Shown here piece by piece: positions 35,732 through 46,088 of a stretch of DNA of 64,000 nt. The stretch is from NCBI GenBank assembly GCA_902778535.1, contig CACYYG010000017.1, positions 62,001-126,000 on the forward strand, given 5' to 3'. The DNA is from an uncultured Prevotellaceae bacterium. GTDB taxonomy: Bacteria > Bacteroidota > Bacteroidia > Bacteroidales > Bacteroidaceae. The notes beneath the pieces are model-generated. The model was not told the DNA's origin and ran no database searches. It saw nothing but the letters and a program-made list of their open reading frames with translations. Numbering within the stretch: position 1 is the first letter of the stretch; each line of letters starts with the position of its first letter. The position numbers were made by a program, and so were the translations under genes.

Positions 35732-36226
35732 TTACTGTTTGTTTACATCATCCAGCATACGGTCGATGAGATCCATCTGCGCCTTGTCGCCCTGAAGGTT
35801 CTGACGAAGCACCTTCTCGGCAATCTCGACACTTAATGTAGCCACTTGCTTGCGAATGTCGGCAATGGCGGCCTTCTTCTCCTGCTCTATCTCAGCCTTG
35901 GCGTCGCTGAGCAGACGGGCACCCTCCTCACGAGCCTTCGCCTGTGCCTGTGCTACAATGGCTTCGCGTGTCTCGGCAGCCTCTTTCAATATCTGAGCCT
36001 GCTGGGCGCGAGCCTCCTGTAAGATGGATTCACCTTCTTTCTGTATATTGGCCAGCCGCTCGTTTGCCTCGTGAGCCTTGCGCAGCGAGTCATCGATGAA
36101 AGCCTTGCGCTCCTTCACCATATTGGTGATGACAGGAAAGCCGAACTTCCAAAGGATGAACAGCACGACAAGGAACGTCAGCGCCATCCAGAACAACAAG
36201 CCAGTACTCGGAATCAATAAATCCAT
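35732..36226 (-). CDS. atpF: ATP synthase b subunit
   Basis: 164 residues. One N-terminal membrane helix (about 8-28, GLLFWMALTFLVVLFILWKF) is followed by a long charged coiled coil (about 35-150, rich in Ala/Glu/Lys/Gln), as expected for the peripheral stalk. It is separated from atpE by a 99-base gap made largely of heptamer repeats. Confidence 0.95.
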   Translation of the reverse strand: MDLLIPSTGLLFWMALTFLVVLFILWKFGFPVITNMVKERKAFIDDSLRKAHEANERLANIQKEGESILQEARAQQAQILKEAAETREAIVAQAQAKAREEGARLLSDAKAEIEQEKKAAIADIRKQVATLSVEIAEKVLRQNLQGDKAQMDLIDRMLDDVNKQ

Positions 36227-36239
36227 AATGCTGTGTTTT

Positions 36240-36325
36240 TTGAGGTTTGAGGTTTGAGATTTGAGATTTAGAGATACCCTTTGTCAAGCAAATCTCAAAT
36301 CCCAATTCTCAATTCTCAAATCATA
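36240..36325. repeat. Inverted pair of heptamer arrays between atpE and atpF
   Basis: TGAGGTT/TGAGATT units at about 36240-36270 and the opposite-strand form AATCTCA, AATCCCA, ATTCTCA, ATTCTCA, AATCATA at 36291-36325. The two halves are complementary (GAGATTTGAG with CTCAAATCTC-like), so the intercistronic mRNA could fold. The five-unit half is nearly the same as the leader repeat before lpxC. Confidence 0.8.
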
Positions 36326-36562
36326 TTAGATGCAGAGGAATGCAATGACGGCTGCGAACAGGGCAACACCCTCAATCAGAGCAGCGGCCACAATCATGTT
36401 GGTGAACAATTTACTCATCACCTCCGGCTGACGGGCCATGGCGTCCATAGCCTGACCACCGATTCTACCAATTCCCAGACCAGCACCAATGGCTGCGAGA
36501 CCTGCGCCTACTGCGGCACCCAACTTTGCTACGCCTTCTACGGCTAATAATGTTGTAATCAT
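36326..36562 (-). CDS. atpE: ATP synthase c subunit
   Basis: 78 residues forming two membrane helices: the Gly-rich helix 1 (GAAVGAGLAAIGAGLGIGRI), a polar loop (ARQPEV) and helix 2 with the ion-binding Glu in AALIEGVAL. The residue after Glu is Gly, not the Ser found in classical sodium-binding rings, which favours protons; this is a weak inference. It is separated from atpB by a 61-base gap with a heptamer repeat. Confidence 0.95.
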   Translation of the reverse strand: MITTLLAVEGVAKLGAAVGAGLAAIGAGLGIGRIGGQAMDAMARQPEVMSKLFTNMIVAAALIEGVALFAAVIAFLCI

Positions 36563-36590
36563 AATTGTTTGATTTTTTTGATGTTAATAT

Positions 36591-36618
36591 TTAATTCTTA
36601 ATTCTTATCTATTAATTG
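36591..36618. repeat. Heptamer repeat between atpB and atpE
   Basis: Units TTAATTC, TTAATTC, TTATCTA and TTAATTG fill the gap just behind the atpB stop codon. Confidence 0.7.
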
Positions 36619-36623
36619 TTTTG

Positions 36624-37703
36624 TTACTCATGTGCAGGCTCCACACGTGCCAAGCCGATGAACACGGCACTAAGCATGGTGAACACCATGGCCTGGATAA
36701 AGCAGACCAAGCACTCCAGGCACATCATAAAGATGCTCATCAGCACCGACAGGGCCGACATCGACAACTGCACGGCAACAGCCTGTGAAGCCACAAGGAA
36801 GATGATACACGTGATAGCCACAGCAATGGCGTGTCCGGCCATCATGTTAGCGAAAAGTCGAATCATCAGGGCGAAGGGCTTCGTAAAGATACCCACAAAC
36901 TCAATAACCGGAATGATGGGTGCAGGGCACTTCAGCCATGTGGGCACATCGGGCCAGAAGATGTCTTTCCAGTAGTGCTTGTTGCCCGAGAACTGCACGA
37001 TGATGAAAGTGCAGAGGGCGAGGAAGAACGTCACAGCGATGTTGCCCGTCACGTTGCCAGATCCCGGCGGGAACGGTATCAGTCCCATCACATTGCAGGT
37101 GAAGATAAAGAAGAAGCAAGTCAGCAGGTAGGGCACATATTTCTCATAGCCCTTGCCTACACCCGGCTTGATGATTTCGTCGACCACATACATCACCAGC
37201 ATCTCGATGAAGCCCACGAATCCGCCAGGAGCGGCGTCGCTGGCCTTGCGCTTTTTATACCAGCGGGCACAGCCGAGGATGATGCACACCAGCAGAATGA
37301 CGTTGATGAACATCACGGCTACCGTCTTCGTAATGGAGAAATCAAGCACTGGCTGTCCGTTCTCTACAATCTTGCCGGCATTCTCACCCTCAGTGGCAAT
37401 GGCCAGCCCTTGCAACTCTGCCGGAGCGTCAGCCTTCACGTGGCGCAAGCCATTGGCATCGGCGTGATGCTCAAAGCGTGACGAGCTGAACACATGCCAC
37501 CCCGTAGAGCTCTTGACGATGACCGGCAGAGGGATGACCAACGGGTCGCGGCCCTCGCCCAGGTCGGTGATGTGCCATTCGTGCGAGTCCTTGATATGCT
37601 CCAGCACCACCTCCTTAGCCGAGAAATCCTCAGCCTTTGCCGCCGGCGTCATCGCCAATAGCAAAAGAAGTAGGCAGAGCAGTCTTTTCAGTTTACAAAT
37701 CAT
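36624..37703 (-). CDS. atpB: ATP synthase a subunit
   Basis: 359 residues. A cleavable-looking signal segment (LKRLLCLLLLLLAMTPAAKA) and a periplasmic N-terminal domain of about 100 residues precede the membrane helices, a layout typical of Bacteroidota. The conserved arginine helix is in FALMIRLFANMMAGHAIAV, and ends with AVFIGLARVEPAHE. The subunit forms the ion half-channels against the c ring. Confidence 0.95.
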   Translation of the reverse strand: MICKLKRLLCLLLLLLAMTPAAKAEDFSAKEVVLEHIKDSHEWHITDLGEGRDPLVIPLPVIVKSSTGWHVFSSSRFEHHADANGLRHVKADAPAELQGLAIATEGENAGKIVENGQPVLDFSITKTVAVMFINVILLVCIILGCARWYKKRKASDAAPGGFVGFIEMLVMYVVDEIIKPGVGKGYEKYVPYLLTCFFFIFTCNVMGLIPFPPGSGNVTGNIAVTFFLALCTFIIVQFSGNKHYWKDIFWPDVPTWLKCPAPIIPVIEFVGIFTKPFALMIRLFANMMAGHAIAVAITCIIFLVASQAVAVQLSMSALSVLMSIFMMCLECLVCFIQAMVFTMLSAVFIGLARVEPAHE

Positions 37704-37708
37704 AAATC

Positions 37709-37981
37709 TTAGTGTCTTAATATCAGTGTCGTCACCATCATTATCGCGTACATTATAATATATATAAGAGCGAATCGGATGGCGTCTTCTCTGTCAGAGG
37801 CGATAAGGAGCACGTAGATTGCAACGACTGTGCCGACGAGCAACATACGTACCGTTGCCATAATCAGATAGAAGTGTACCAAGTGCTCGGGCGAGTGGGC
37901 TTTCACCACATCATAGCCCTTTACGTAGGCCACTCCCAGCAGGGTGAAGAAGAGAATGCCGAAGAGAATCTGAGGAATCAT
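37709..37981 (-). CDS. Small membrane protein of the ATP synthase operon (AtpI-like position)
   Basis: 90 residues from the ATG at 37979-37981; the frame is open further upstream, but that part overlaps atpC. Three hydrophobic segments are visible (IPQILFGILFFTLLGVAYV, FYLIMATVRMLLVGTVVAIY, FALIYIIMYAIMMVTTLIL). It lies 1 base after atpC and 5 bases before atpB, the position of a conserved hypothetical gene in Bacteroidales ATP synthase operons. A role in c-ring assembly or ion supply like AtpI/AtpZ is possible, but sequence similarity is not evident to me. Confidence 0.8.
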   Translation of the reverse strand: MIPQILFGILFFTLLGVAYVKGYDVVKAHSPEHLVHFYLIMATVRMLLVGTVVAIYVLLIASDREDAIRFALIYIIMYAIMMVTTLILRH

Positions 37982-37982
37982 C

Positions 37983-38216
37983 TCACTCCGACACTTCCAC
38001 ACAGACGGACACCTCGTTCTTCTGTACCGCCACAAAGCCGCCCAGGATGTCGAGCTTCTGGCCGTCGTATTCCACGACGCCCTTCTGCAGCGACGAGATA
38101 ATGGGGGCGTGGTCGGTCAGAATCTCAAAGTTACCCTGTGTGCCGGGCACCTTCACGCTCTCCACCTCACCGGTGAACTCTATCCTCTCAGGAGAAACTA
38201 TCTTCAGCCTTAACAT
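37983..38216 (-). CDS. atpC: ATP synthase epsilon subunit, short form
   Basis: 77 residues, which covers only the N-terminal beta-sandwich (LRLKIVSPERIEFTGEVESV, GNFEILTDHAPI, GGFVAVQKNEVSV). The C-terminal two-helix inhibitory arm of E. coli AtpC (about 50 residues) is absent, as is common in Bacteroidota. Inhibition by the epsilon arm should therefore not operate here. It lies 3 bases behind atpD. Confidence 0.93.
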   Translation of the reverse strand: MLRLKIVSPERIEFTGEVESVKVPGTQGNFEILTDHAPIISSLQKGVVEYDGQKLDILGGFVAVQKNEVSVCVEVSE

Positions 38217-38219
38217 ACA

Positions 38220-39830
<1,611 letters not shown>

Positions 39831-39922
39831 TTAGGAGAAAAAACTTGCATCTTTTTTATTTTTCTTTCTTCAAAAAAAATTGTACTTGTCCCCAATTCGT
39901 TCTTTTGGTTTGTTCCATTTTT

Positions 39923-40005
39923 GTAACCACGTGGGTTACTAACTGTAACCCGCATGGTTACTAACAGTAACCCACGTGGTTACTGACAGTAACCCGCCTA
40001 GTTAC
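39923..40005. repeat. Palindrome array, GTAACC half-sites, four copies, 22-base period
   Basis: Four 17-base palindromes GTAACC-N5-GGTTAC at 39923-39939, 39945-39961, 39967-39983 and 39989-40005, separated by the 5-base spacers TAACT, TAACA and TGACA. Half-sites fall every 11 bases, and the central 5 bases differ (ACGTG, CGCAT, CACGT, CGCCT). The array sits in the 456-base divergent gap between atpD and the polysaccharide export gene; the rest of the gap is AT-rich with one promoter for each side. Confidence 0.9.
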
Positions 40006-40145
40006 CGCTGTTTTGAGAGTTTTTCGATTTAAGACTCTTGAACAATCAAATAGAAACCATTGTCACAAACTCGTCTGATGACTTTCTGGAACAATCTGGA
40101 ATCAAATTCTTCATAAGTCAGCATCCTATTTTTCTTTAGAAAATC

Positions 40146-40176
40146 TTGCCAGATATAAAAAAAAGCTGTAATTTTG
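40146..40176 (+). promoter_or_regulatory. Promoter of the polysaccharide export gene
   Basis: TTG at 40146-40148 and TAATTTTG at 40169-40176, 20 bases apart, 26 bases before the chosen ATG. Confidence 0.7.
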
Positions 40177-40202
40177 CAGGCAAAAACAAAAAAGCAAAAT
40201 CT

Positions 40203-41000
40203 ATGAAACTTTGTAAGTTGCTATTTGCCGCCTCAGTTGCAGCAATTTTGGTCTCCTGCGGAAGCACAAAGGACGTGCCTTATTTCCAGAACGCCGCGAC
40301 CGTTGATTTGTCGCAGTCGGCTACACTCTATGATGCACGCATCATGCCGAAAGACCAGTTGACCATTACCGTAAAGACCATTAACGACGAGGCAGCAACT
40401 CCATTCAACCTGACAATCCCTACGACTTACACTGTAGGCCGTTCCCTTTCCACAGGCTCGCAAGGAACCTTGCAGACATACTTGGTTGACAACAATGGAA
40501 TGATTGAATTTCCTATCGTCGGTTCATTGAAGGTGGGCGGATTGACGAAGGCGGAAGCTGAAAATTTGATTCAGCGAAAGATACAGCCCTACATTAACGA
40601 AGCTGAAAAGCCCATCGTCACCGTGCGCATGACAGGCTATCAGATTTCAGTCATCGGTGAGGTGGCACGTCCTGGCACATTCACCGTGAGCCGTGAAAAA
40701 ATCACCATTCTTGAGGCTCTTGCACAAGCCGGAGACCTGACGATACATGGCGTGCGCAACAACGTGAAGTTGATTCGCGAAGACGCAAAGGGACAGAAGT
40801 CGATTACCGAGTTGAACCTGAACGATGCCAACATCATCAACTCTCCCTACTACTATTTGCAGCAGAACGACGTCGTCTACGTCACACCTAACAAGGTGAA
40901 GGCACAGAATAGTAGCGTGGGCAGCATGACAACGCTGTGGTTCTCCGCCACCAGTATCCTCATCTCACTCACCTCGCTCCTCTACAACATCCTCAAGTAA
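40203..41000 (+). CDS. Polysaccharide export lipoprotein (Wza/BexD type)
   Basis: 265 residues from the ATG at 40203, after the promoter. A lipobox signal (FAASVAAILVSC, Cys near 21) is followed by a Poly_export domain (about 45-140, MPKDQLTITVKTI, then VDNNGMIEFPIVGSLKVGGL) and an SLBB domain (about 145-225, ISVIGEVARPGTFTV). A C-terminal hydrophobic stretch (WFSATSILISLTSLLY) ends it. The protein forms the outer-membrane exit for capsule or exopolysaccharide. No Wzc-type kinase or glycosyltransferase cluster is adjacent; the next gene is glmS behind a terminator, so it is an orphan copy. Confidence 0.9.
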   Translation: MKLCKLLFAASVAAILVSCGSTKDVPYFQNAATVDLSQSATLYDARIMPKDQLTITVKTINDEAATPFNLTIPTTYTVGRSLSTGSQGTLQTYLVDNNGMIEFPIVGSLKVGGLTKAEAENLIQRKIQPYINEAEKPIVTVRMTGYQISVIGEVARPGTFTVSREKITILEALAQAGDLTIHGVRNNVKLIREDAKGQKSITELNLNDANIINSPYYYLQQNDVVYVTPNKVKAQNSSVGSMTTLWFSATSILISLTSLLYNILK

Positions 41001-41008
41001 ATTATCAC

Positions 41009-41041
41009 AGAGATTGGGAACCGACGCCCAATCTCTTTTTT
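41009..41041 (+). terminator. Terminator after the polysaccharide export gene
   Basis: AGAGATTGGG (41009-41018) pairs with CCCAATCTCT (41027-41036), 8-base loop, followed by a T run. Confidence 0.88.
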
Positions 41042-41073
41042 TGAAATGTTTAATTCCTATTTAATATAATAAT

Positions 41074-42918
41074 ATGTGCGGAATAGTAGGATACATCGGT
41101 AAGCGTGAGGCTTACCCCATATTGATAAAGGGTCTGCGCCGGCTGGAATATCGCGGCTACGACTCAGCTGGTGTAGCGCTCATCAACAAGGAGGGCACGC
41201 TGAATGTGTATAAAACGAAAGGAAAGGTGGACAACCTGACCGACTATTGCAACGACAAGGACGTGAGCGGCACCATCGGCATCGCCCACACGCGATGGGC
41301 TACCCACGGTGAGCCCTCAGCACGCAACGCTCACCCTCACTACTCGGAGAGCCACAACCTGGCCATCATTCACAACGGCATCATCGAGAACTACGCCGAC
41401 ATCAAAGCAAAATTGCAGCAGAAAGGCGTGAAGTTCCAAAGCGATACCGACACTGAGGTGCTGGTGCAACTAGTGGAGTATATCATGGTGAAGAAAAATC
41501 TTGACCTGCTGCAGGCCGTGCAGGTAGCCCTCTATCAGGTCATTGGTGCCTACGCCATCGCCATCGTCGACAAGCGTCATCCTGATCAGATTGTAGCAGC
41601 CCGCAAGCAAAGCCCGTTAGTGGTGGGCATCGGAGATGATGAGTTTTTCCTTGGCTCTGATGCCAGCCCCATCATCGAGTATACCGACAAGGTGGTCTAC
41701 CTCGAGGACGGCAACATAGCCCTTATCCGCTTAGGCGAAGAGCTGAAGGTGCTGAGCATCCTTGGCGAGGAGCAACAGCTGGCCGTGAAGACCGTCGACA
41801 TTGACCTGGGGCAGATAGAGAAGGGCGGCTACCCTCACTTCATGCTGAAGGAAATCTTTGAGCAGCCTGAGTGTCTAACCAACTGCATGAGAGGCCGCGT
41901 CAACATCGAGGCCGACCATGTGACCCTTTCCGCACTCATCGACTACCGCCGCCAGATGCTGGCCGCCAAGAGGGTGGTCATCGTGGCCTGCGGTACGTCG
42001 TGGCACGCCGGTCTCATCGGCAAACAGCTCATCGAGACATTCTGCCGCATCCCCGTTGAGGTGGAATACGCCTCGGAGTTCCGCTATCGCAATCCTGTCG
42101 TGGGTGAGGACGATGTCGTCATCGCCATCAGTCAGAGCGGCGAAACGGCCGACACACTGGCCGCCATTCAATTAGCCAAGGAACACGGTGCCTTCATCTA
42201 CGGCATCTGCAACGCCATCGGTTCGTCAATTCCCCGTGCCACCGACACCGGCACCTACATCCACGTGGGCCCAGAGATTGGCGTGGCTTCGACAAAGGCC
42301 TTTACAGGCCAGGTTACCGTGCTAACGATGATTGCCCTGGCTATGGCCGAGGCAAAAGGCACCATCGACCGCGACGAATATCTGAAAGTGGTGAAGGGAT
42401 TGAGCGAAATTCCCGATAAGATTCGCGAGGTGCTGAACACCAATGACAAGGTGGCCGACCTCGCGCGTACATTTACTTACGCGCGTAATTTCCTCTACCT
42501 TGGGCGCGGCTATAGCTATCCCGTAGCACTAGAAGGTGCCCTGAAGCTGAAGGAAATCTCTTACATACACGCCGAGGGTTATCCCGCCGCTGAGATGAAG
42601 CACGGTCCCATCGCCCTCATCGACTCCGACATGCCCGTCGTAGTTATCGCCACCCACGATGCCATGTACGAAAAGGTGCTGTCGAATATACAGGAAATCA
42701 AGGCCCGGCAAGGCCGCGTTATCGCACTGGTGACCAAGGGCGATGATACTATCGCCCGCATTGCCGATGAGGTCATCGAGCTGCCCGAGGTGATGGAGTG
42801 CTTAGAGCCCCTTGTCGCCACCATCCCCCTGCAACTGCTTAGTTATCACGTTGCCGTCTGCAAAGGCAAAAACGTCGACCAGCCCCGCAACCTTGCAAAA
42901 TCAGTCACAGTAGAGTAA
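41074..42918 (+). CDS. glmS: Glutamine-fructose-6-phosphate aminotransferase (isomerizing)
   Basis: 614 residues. The N-terminal glutaminase domain starts with Cys1 after Met removal (MCGIVGYIGKR) and has THRATHG-like HTRWATHGEPS. Two SIS isomerase domains follow (VIVACGTSWHAGLIGKQL, then VIAISQSGETADTLAA), and the C terminus NLAKSVTVE is typical. It makes glucosamine-6-phosphate for peptidoglycan and LPS. No glmS ribozyme is visible in the 73-base leader. pyrB follows 15 bases later, so the three genes may form one transcript. Confidence 0.96.
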   Translation: MCGIVGYIGKREAYPILIKGLRRLEYRGYDSAGVALINKEGTLNVYKTKGKVDNLTDYCNDKDVSGTIGIAHTRWATHGEPSARNAHPHYSESHNLAIIHNGIIENYADIKAKLQQKGVKFQSDTDTEVLVQLVEYIMVKKNLDLLQAVQVALYQVIGAYAIAIVDKRHPDQIVAARKQSPLVVGIGDDEFFLGSDASPIIEYTDKVVYLEDGNIALIRLGEELKVLSILGEEQQLAVKTVDIDLGQIEKGGYPHFMLKEIFEQPECLTNCMRGRVNIEADHVTLSALIDYRRQMLAAKRVVIVACGTSWHAGLIGKQLIETFCRIPVEVEYASEFRYRNPVVGEDDVVIAISQSGETADTLAAIQLAKEHGAFIYGICNAIGSSIPRATDTGTYIHVGPEIGVASTKAFTGQVTVLTMIALAMAEAKGTIDRDEYLKVVKGLSEIPDKIREVLNTNDKVADLARTFTYARNFLYLGRGYSYPVALEGALKLKEISYIHAEGYPAAEMKHGPIALIDSDMPVVVIATHDAMYEKVLSNIQEIKARQGRVIALVTKGDDTIARIADEVIELPEVMECLEPLVATIPLQLLSYHVAVCKGKNVDQPRNLAKSVTVE

Positions 42919-42933
42919 TATTAGCCTTTTAAC

Positions 42934-43872
42934 ATGAACTTCGTAACTATCGCCAATCTCACTCGCGAAAAGATTCTCTACATGATAGAGATGGCCAGCG
43001 AGTTTGAGCGCCACCCCAACCGTGAACTGCTGAAGGGCAAAGTCGTGGCCACGCTCTTCTTCGAGCCCAGCACACGCACCCGACTCAGCTTTGAGACTGC
43101 CGCCAACCGTCTCGGTGCACGCGTCATTGGTTTTGCCGACCCCAAGGTGACCAGCGGCACGAAAGGTGAAACACTGAAGGACACCATCCTCATGGTGGCC
43201 AACTATGCCGACGTCATCGTCATGCGCCACTTCATCGAGGGTGCCGCACAGTATGCCTCCGAGATCAGTCCCGTGCCTATTGTCAATGCAGGTGACGGCG
43301 CCCACCAGCATCCCTCGCAATGTATGCTCGACCTCTACAGCATCTACAAGACGCAGGGCACACTGGAGAACCTCAACATCTATCTGGTAGGCGACCTGAA
43401 GTACGGACGCACCGTCCACTCGCTCATCATGGCCATGCGTCACTTCAATCCCACTTTCCACTTCGTCGCCCCAAAGGAGCTGGCCATGCCCAAGGAGTAC
43501 AAGCTATATTGCGACGAGCACGGCATCCACTATCAGGAGCATACGGCTTTCAACGAGAAGGTGATCCAGGACGCCGACATTGTCTACATGACACGTGTGC
43601 AGAAGGAGCGTTTCTCTGACCTGATGGAATATGAGCGGGTGAAGAATGTCTACATCCTCAACAACGACATGCTGCGCCTCTGCAAGCCCAACATGAAGAT
43701 TCTGCATCCCCTACCCCGCGTCAACGAGATTGCACAGGATGTGGACGACAACCCACACGCCTACTATATCCAGCAGGCCGCCAACGGTCTCTTTGCCCGT
43801 GAAGCCATCTTCGCCGATGTGCTCGGCATCACCCTCGACCAGGTAAAATCTGATAAAACCATCATCTTATGA
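42934..43872 (+). CDS. pyrB: Aspartate carbamoyltransferase catalytic subunit
   Basis: 312 residues. Carbamoyl-phosphate binding motif [16 protein letters not shown], the 80s-loop region [16 protein letters not shown], the aspartate-binding region MTRVQKERF and HPLPRVNEI are all present. It catalyses the first committed step of pyrimidine synthesis. Its stop codon overlaps the start of pyrI (ATGA), as expected for the catalytic/regulatory pair. Confidence 0.97.
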   Translation: MNFVTIANLTREKILYMIEMASEFERHPNRELLKGKVVATLFFEPSTRTRLSFETAANRLGARVIGFADPKVTSGTKGETLKDTILMVANYADVIVMRHFIEGAAQYASEISPVPIVNAGDGAHQHPSQCMLDLYSIYKTQGTLENLNIYLVGDLKYGRTVHSLIMAMRHFNPTFHFVAPKELAMPKEYKLYCDEHGIHYQEHTAFNEKVIQDADIVYMTRVQKERFSDLMEYERVKNVYILNNDMLRLCKPNMKILHPLPRVNEIAQDVDDNPHAYYIQQAANGLFAREAIFADVLGITLDQVKSDKTIIL

Positions 43873-44315
43873 ACAAAAAAGAACGCCTCGTCGCCGCCAT
43901 TGAGCACGGCACCGTCATCGACCATATCCCCGCCGCCAAAACCTATCAGGTAGCCAGCCTTCTAGGGCTCTTCGACCTGAAGACACCTGTCACCATCGGC
44001 ATCAATTACCCCTCGCAGAAAGTTGGCAATAAGGGCATCATCAAGGTCAGCGACAAGTTTTTCACCAACGACGAGATCTCACGTCTCTCCGTTGTCGCCC
44101 CCAACGTCATCCTCAGCATTATCCGCGACTACGAAGTGGTGGAAAAGAAGGCCGTAGAGACGCCCGACGAGATTCACGGCATCGTGAAGTGCAATAACCC
44201 CAAGTGCATCACTAACAACGAGCCGATGGCCACTCACTTCCACGTCGAAGGCAATATCCTCACCTGCCACTACTGTGAGCGTGAGCAAGACATCAGTCAC
44301 GTTGAACTGGTATAA
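43869..44315 (+). CDS. pyrI: Aspartate carbamoyltransferase regulatory subunit
   Basis: 148 residues. An N-terminal allosteric domain ([20 protein letters not shown]) precedes a zinc domain with four Cys in [11 protein letters not shown] and CHYCERE. It binds nucleotide effectors and holds the catalytic trimers together. Its ATG overlaps the pyrB stop codon, which suggests translational coupling. Confidence 0.96.
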   Translation: MNKKERLVAAIEHGTVIDHIPAAKTYQVASLLGLFDLKTPVTIGINYPSQKVGNKGIIKVSDKFFTNDEISRLSVVAPNVILSIIRDYEVVEKKAVETPDEIHGIVKCNNPKCITNNEPMATHFHVEGNILTCHYCEREQDISHVELV

Positions 44316-44388
44316 AATCCCCGCAAACCTTTACGGAGTTTTCTTGGAAAAAAAACGAAGAAAATTAGGTCGTGTGTGAAAATGTGCG

Positions 44389-44396
44389 TACCTTTG
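44389..44396 (+). promoter_or_regulatory. -7 box upstream of uxaB
   Basis: TACCTTTG, 38 bases before the ATG at 44435; the -33 element lacks TTG. Confidence 0.55.
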
Positions 44397-44434
44397 CGCT
44401 CAACAACAAACAATCTCTAAAAAACACACACATC

Positions 44435-45877
44435 ATGCTGAAACCATTAAACAAACACTTCGCTCCCAAAAGTGTGATGCCTGAAAAAGTCATCCAGTTT
44501 GGTGAGGGAAATTTCCTTCGTGCTTTCGTTGACTGGATCATCTGGAATATGGACCAGAAGACTAACTTCAACGGCTCCGTCGTTGTCGTGCAGCCTATTG
44601 AGCGTGGCATGGTCGACTGGCTCAACGGGCAAGACTGCCTCTACCATGTTAACCTGCAAGGCCGTGAAAACGGAAAGGCCGTGAATACTCTTGAGCGCAT
44701 CGACGTCATCAGTCGTGCCCTCAACCCTTATAGCCAGAACGAAGCTTTCATGTCCTTAGCCGACCAGCCCGAGATTCGCTTCGTTATCTCCAACACTACT
44801 GAGGCCGGCATTGCTTTCGACCCTGAGTGCAAGCTCGACGACAAACCTGCCAGCAGCTATCCCGGCAAGCTTGTACAGCTGCTTTACCGTCGCTATCAGA
44901 CATTTAACGGCGATCCCACTAAGGGTCTCATCATTTTTCCCTGCGAACTCATCTTCCTCAACGGCCACGTGCTGAAGGACTGTATCCGCAAATATATCGA
45001 CCTATGGGAATTGCCCGAGGGCTTCCGCCAGTGGTTTGAGAACTGCTGCGGTGTCTACGCTACGTTGGTTGACCGCATCGTGCCGGGATTCCCCCGCAAG
45101 GAGATTGCACAGATTCAGGAGAAGGTTGGGTATCGTGACAATCTCGTCGTACAGGCTGAGAACTTCCACCTCTGGGTCATCGAGGCTCCGAAGGAAGTTG
45201 CCAACGAGTTCCCTGCCGACAAGGCCGGGCTGCACGTGCTCTTCGTTCCCTCTGAGGAGCCCTACCACAAGCGCAAGGTCACCCTGCTCAACGGCCCCCA
45301 CACCGTGCTCAGCCCTGTTGCTTATCTGAGCGGCGTTAACATCGTCCGCGATGCCTGCAACCATGAAGTCATCTCGAAGTACATTCACAAAGTACAGTTC
45401 GACGAGCTCATGCAGACGCTCGATCTGCCGATGGAAGAGCTCGAGAAGTTTGCCGGCGATGTGCTGGAGCGTTTCGACAATCCCTTCGTCGACCATCAGG
45501 TCACCAGCATCATGCTCAACTCGTTCCCGAAGTTCCAGGCTCGCGACCTTCCCGGCGTGAAAACCTATCTCGAGCGCAAGGGCGAACTGCCCAAGGGCCT
45601 CGTCTTCGGCCTCGCTGCCATCATCACCTACTATAAGGGCGGCAAGCGTGACGACGGAGCTGAGATTACGCCCAACGATGATGCCAAGATCATTGAGCTG
45701 CTGCAGAAGCTATGGGCCACAGGCGACACTCAGAAAGTGGCTGACGGAGTTCTCGCTGCCGACTTCATCTGGCAGGAAGACCTCAACAAGGTGGCTGGCC
45801 TTAATGCCCTTGTCAAGCAGTACCTCGACCTCATTCAGGACCGCGGTATGCTGGAGGCTGTGAAGACCATTTTATAG
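44435..45877 (+). CDS. uxaB: Tagaturonate reductase (altronate oxidoreductase)
   Basis: 480 residues from the ATG at 44435, close to E. coli UxaB (483). N-terminal VIQFGEGNFLRAFVDWIIW is the NAD-binding signature of the mannitol dehydrogenase/UxaB family. RIVPGFPRKEI and the C-terminal domain with FGLAAIITYYKGGKRDDG support UxaB over mannitol dehydrogenase. It reduces tagaturonate to altronate in galacturonate (pectin) breakdown. No other uxa/uxu gene is next to it. The gene ends at a strong terminator. Confidence 0.88.
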   Translation: MLKPLNKHFAPKSVMPEKVIQFGEGNFLRAFVDWIIWNMDQKTNFNGSVVVVQPIERGMVDWLNGQDCLYHVNLQGRENGKAVNTLERIDVISRALNPYSQNEAFMSLADQPEIRFVISNTTEAGIAFDPECKLDDKPASSYPGKLVQLLYRRYQTFNGDPTKGLIIFPCELIFLNGHVLKDCIRKYIDLWELPEGFRQWFENCCGVYATLVDRIVPGFPRKEIAQIQEKVGYRDNLVVQAENFHLWVIEAPKEVANEFPADKAGLHVLFVPSEEPYHKRKVTLLNGPHTVLSPVAYLSGVNIVRDACNHEVISKYIHKVQFDELMQTLDLPMEELEKFAGDVLERFDNPFVDHQVTSIMLNSFPKFQARDLPGVKTYLERKGELPKGLVFGLAAIITYYKGGKRDDGAEITPNDDAKIIELLQKLWATGDTQKVADGVLAADFIWQEDLNKVAGLNALVKQYLDLIQDRGMLEAVKTIL

Positions 45878-45926
45878 ACATAGAAATAACTACAGAAAAC
45901 AAACGAACTACTTTTTCTATATGCCG

Positions 45927-45965
45927 GACTCCCGTGAGCGCTTGTCGTCTCATGGGAGTCTTTTT
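45927..45965 (+). terminator. Terminator after uxaB
   Basis: GACTCCCGTGAG (45927-45938) pairs with CTCATGGGAGTC (45949-45960), with one G-U pair, followed by TTTTT. Confidence 0.88.
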
Positions 45966-46045
45966 ACGCTCTCTCGATTTTTGCCACGCCCTTACTATGT
46001 TCAAAAAAAATAGTAACGAAACGATGCTATTCGCGAAAATATGTG

Positions 46046-46053
46046 TAATTTTG
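46046..46053 (+). promoter_or_regulatory. -7 box upstream of the SH3 protein gene
   Basis: TAATTTTG, 35 bases before the ATG; no TTG at the ideal -33 spacing. Confidence 0.5.
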
Positions 46054-46088
46054 CAGTCATCATAAAGATTAACCATAAAACTGCAATA

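Noticed and set aside
39923..40005. CRISPR array
   Set aside because: Units are 17-base palindromes with 5-base spacers, far below CRISPR repeat and spacer lengths, and no cas genes are present.
41001..41073. glmS ribozyme
   Set aside because: The leader is only 73 bases and is mostly the terminator of the previous gene; no ribozyme core is visible.
42464..42492. Inverted repeat GCGCGTA...TACGCGC inside glmS
   Set aside because: It lies in conserved coding sequence (ARTFTYARNF) and is explained by codon choice; no flanking regulatory feature.
44320..44350. Possible terminator after pyrI
   Set aside because: The stem is short with mismatches and no clear T run; evidence too weak to list.
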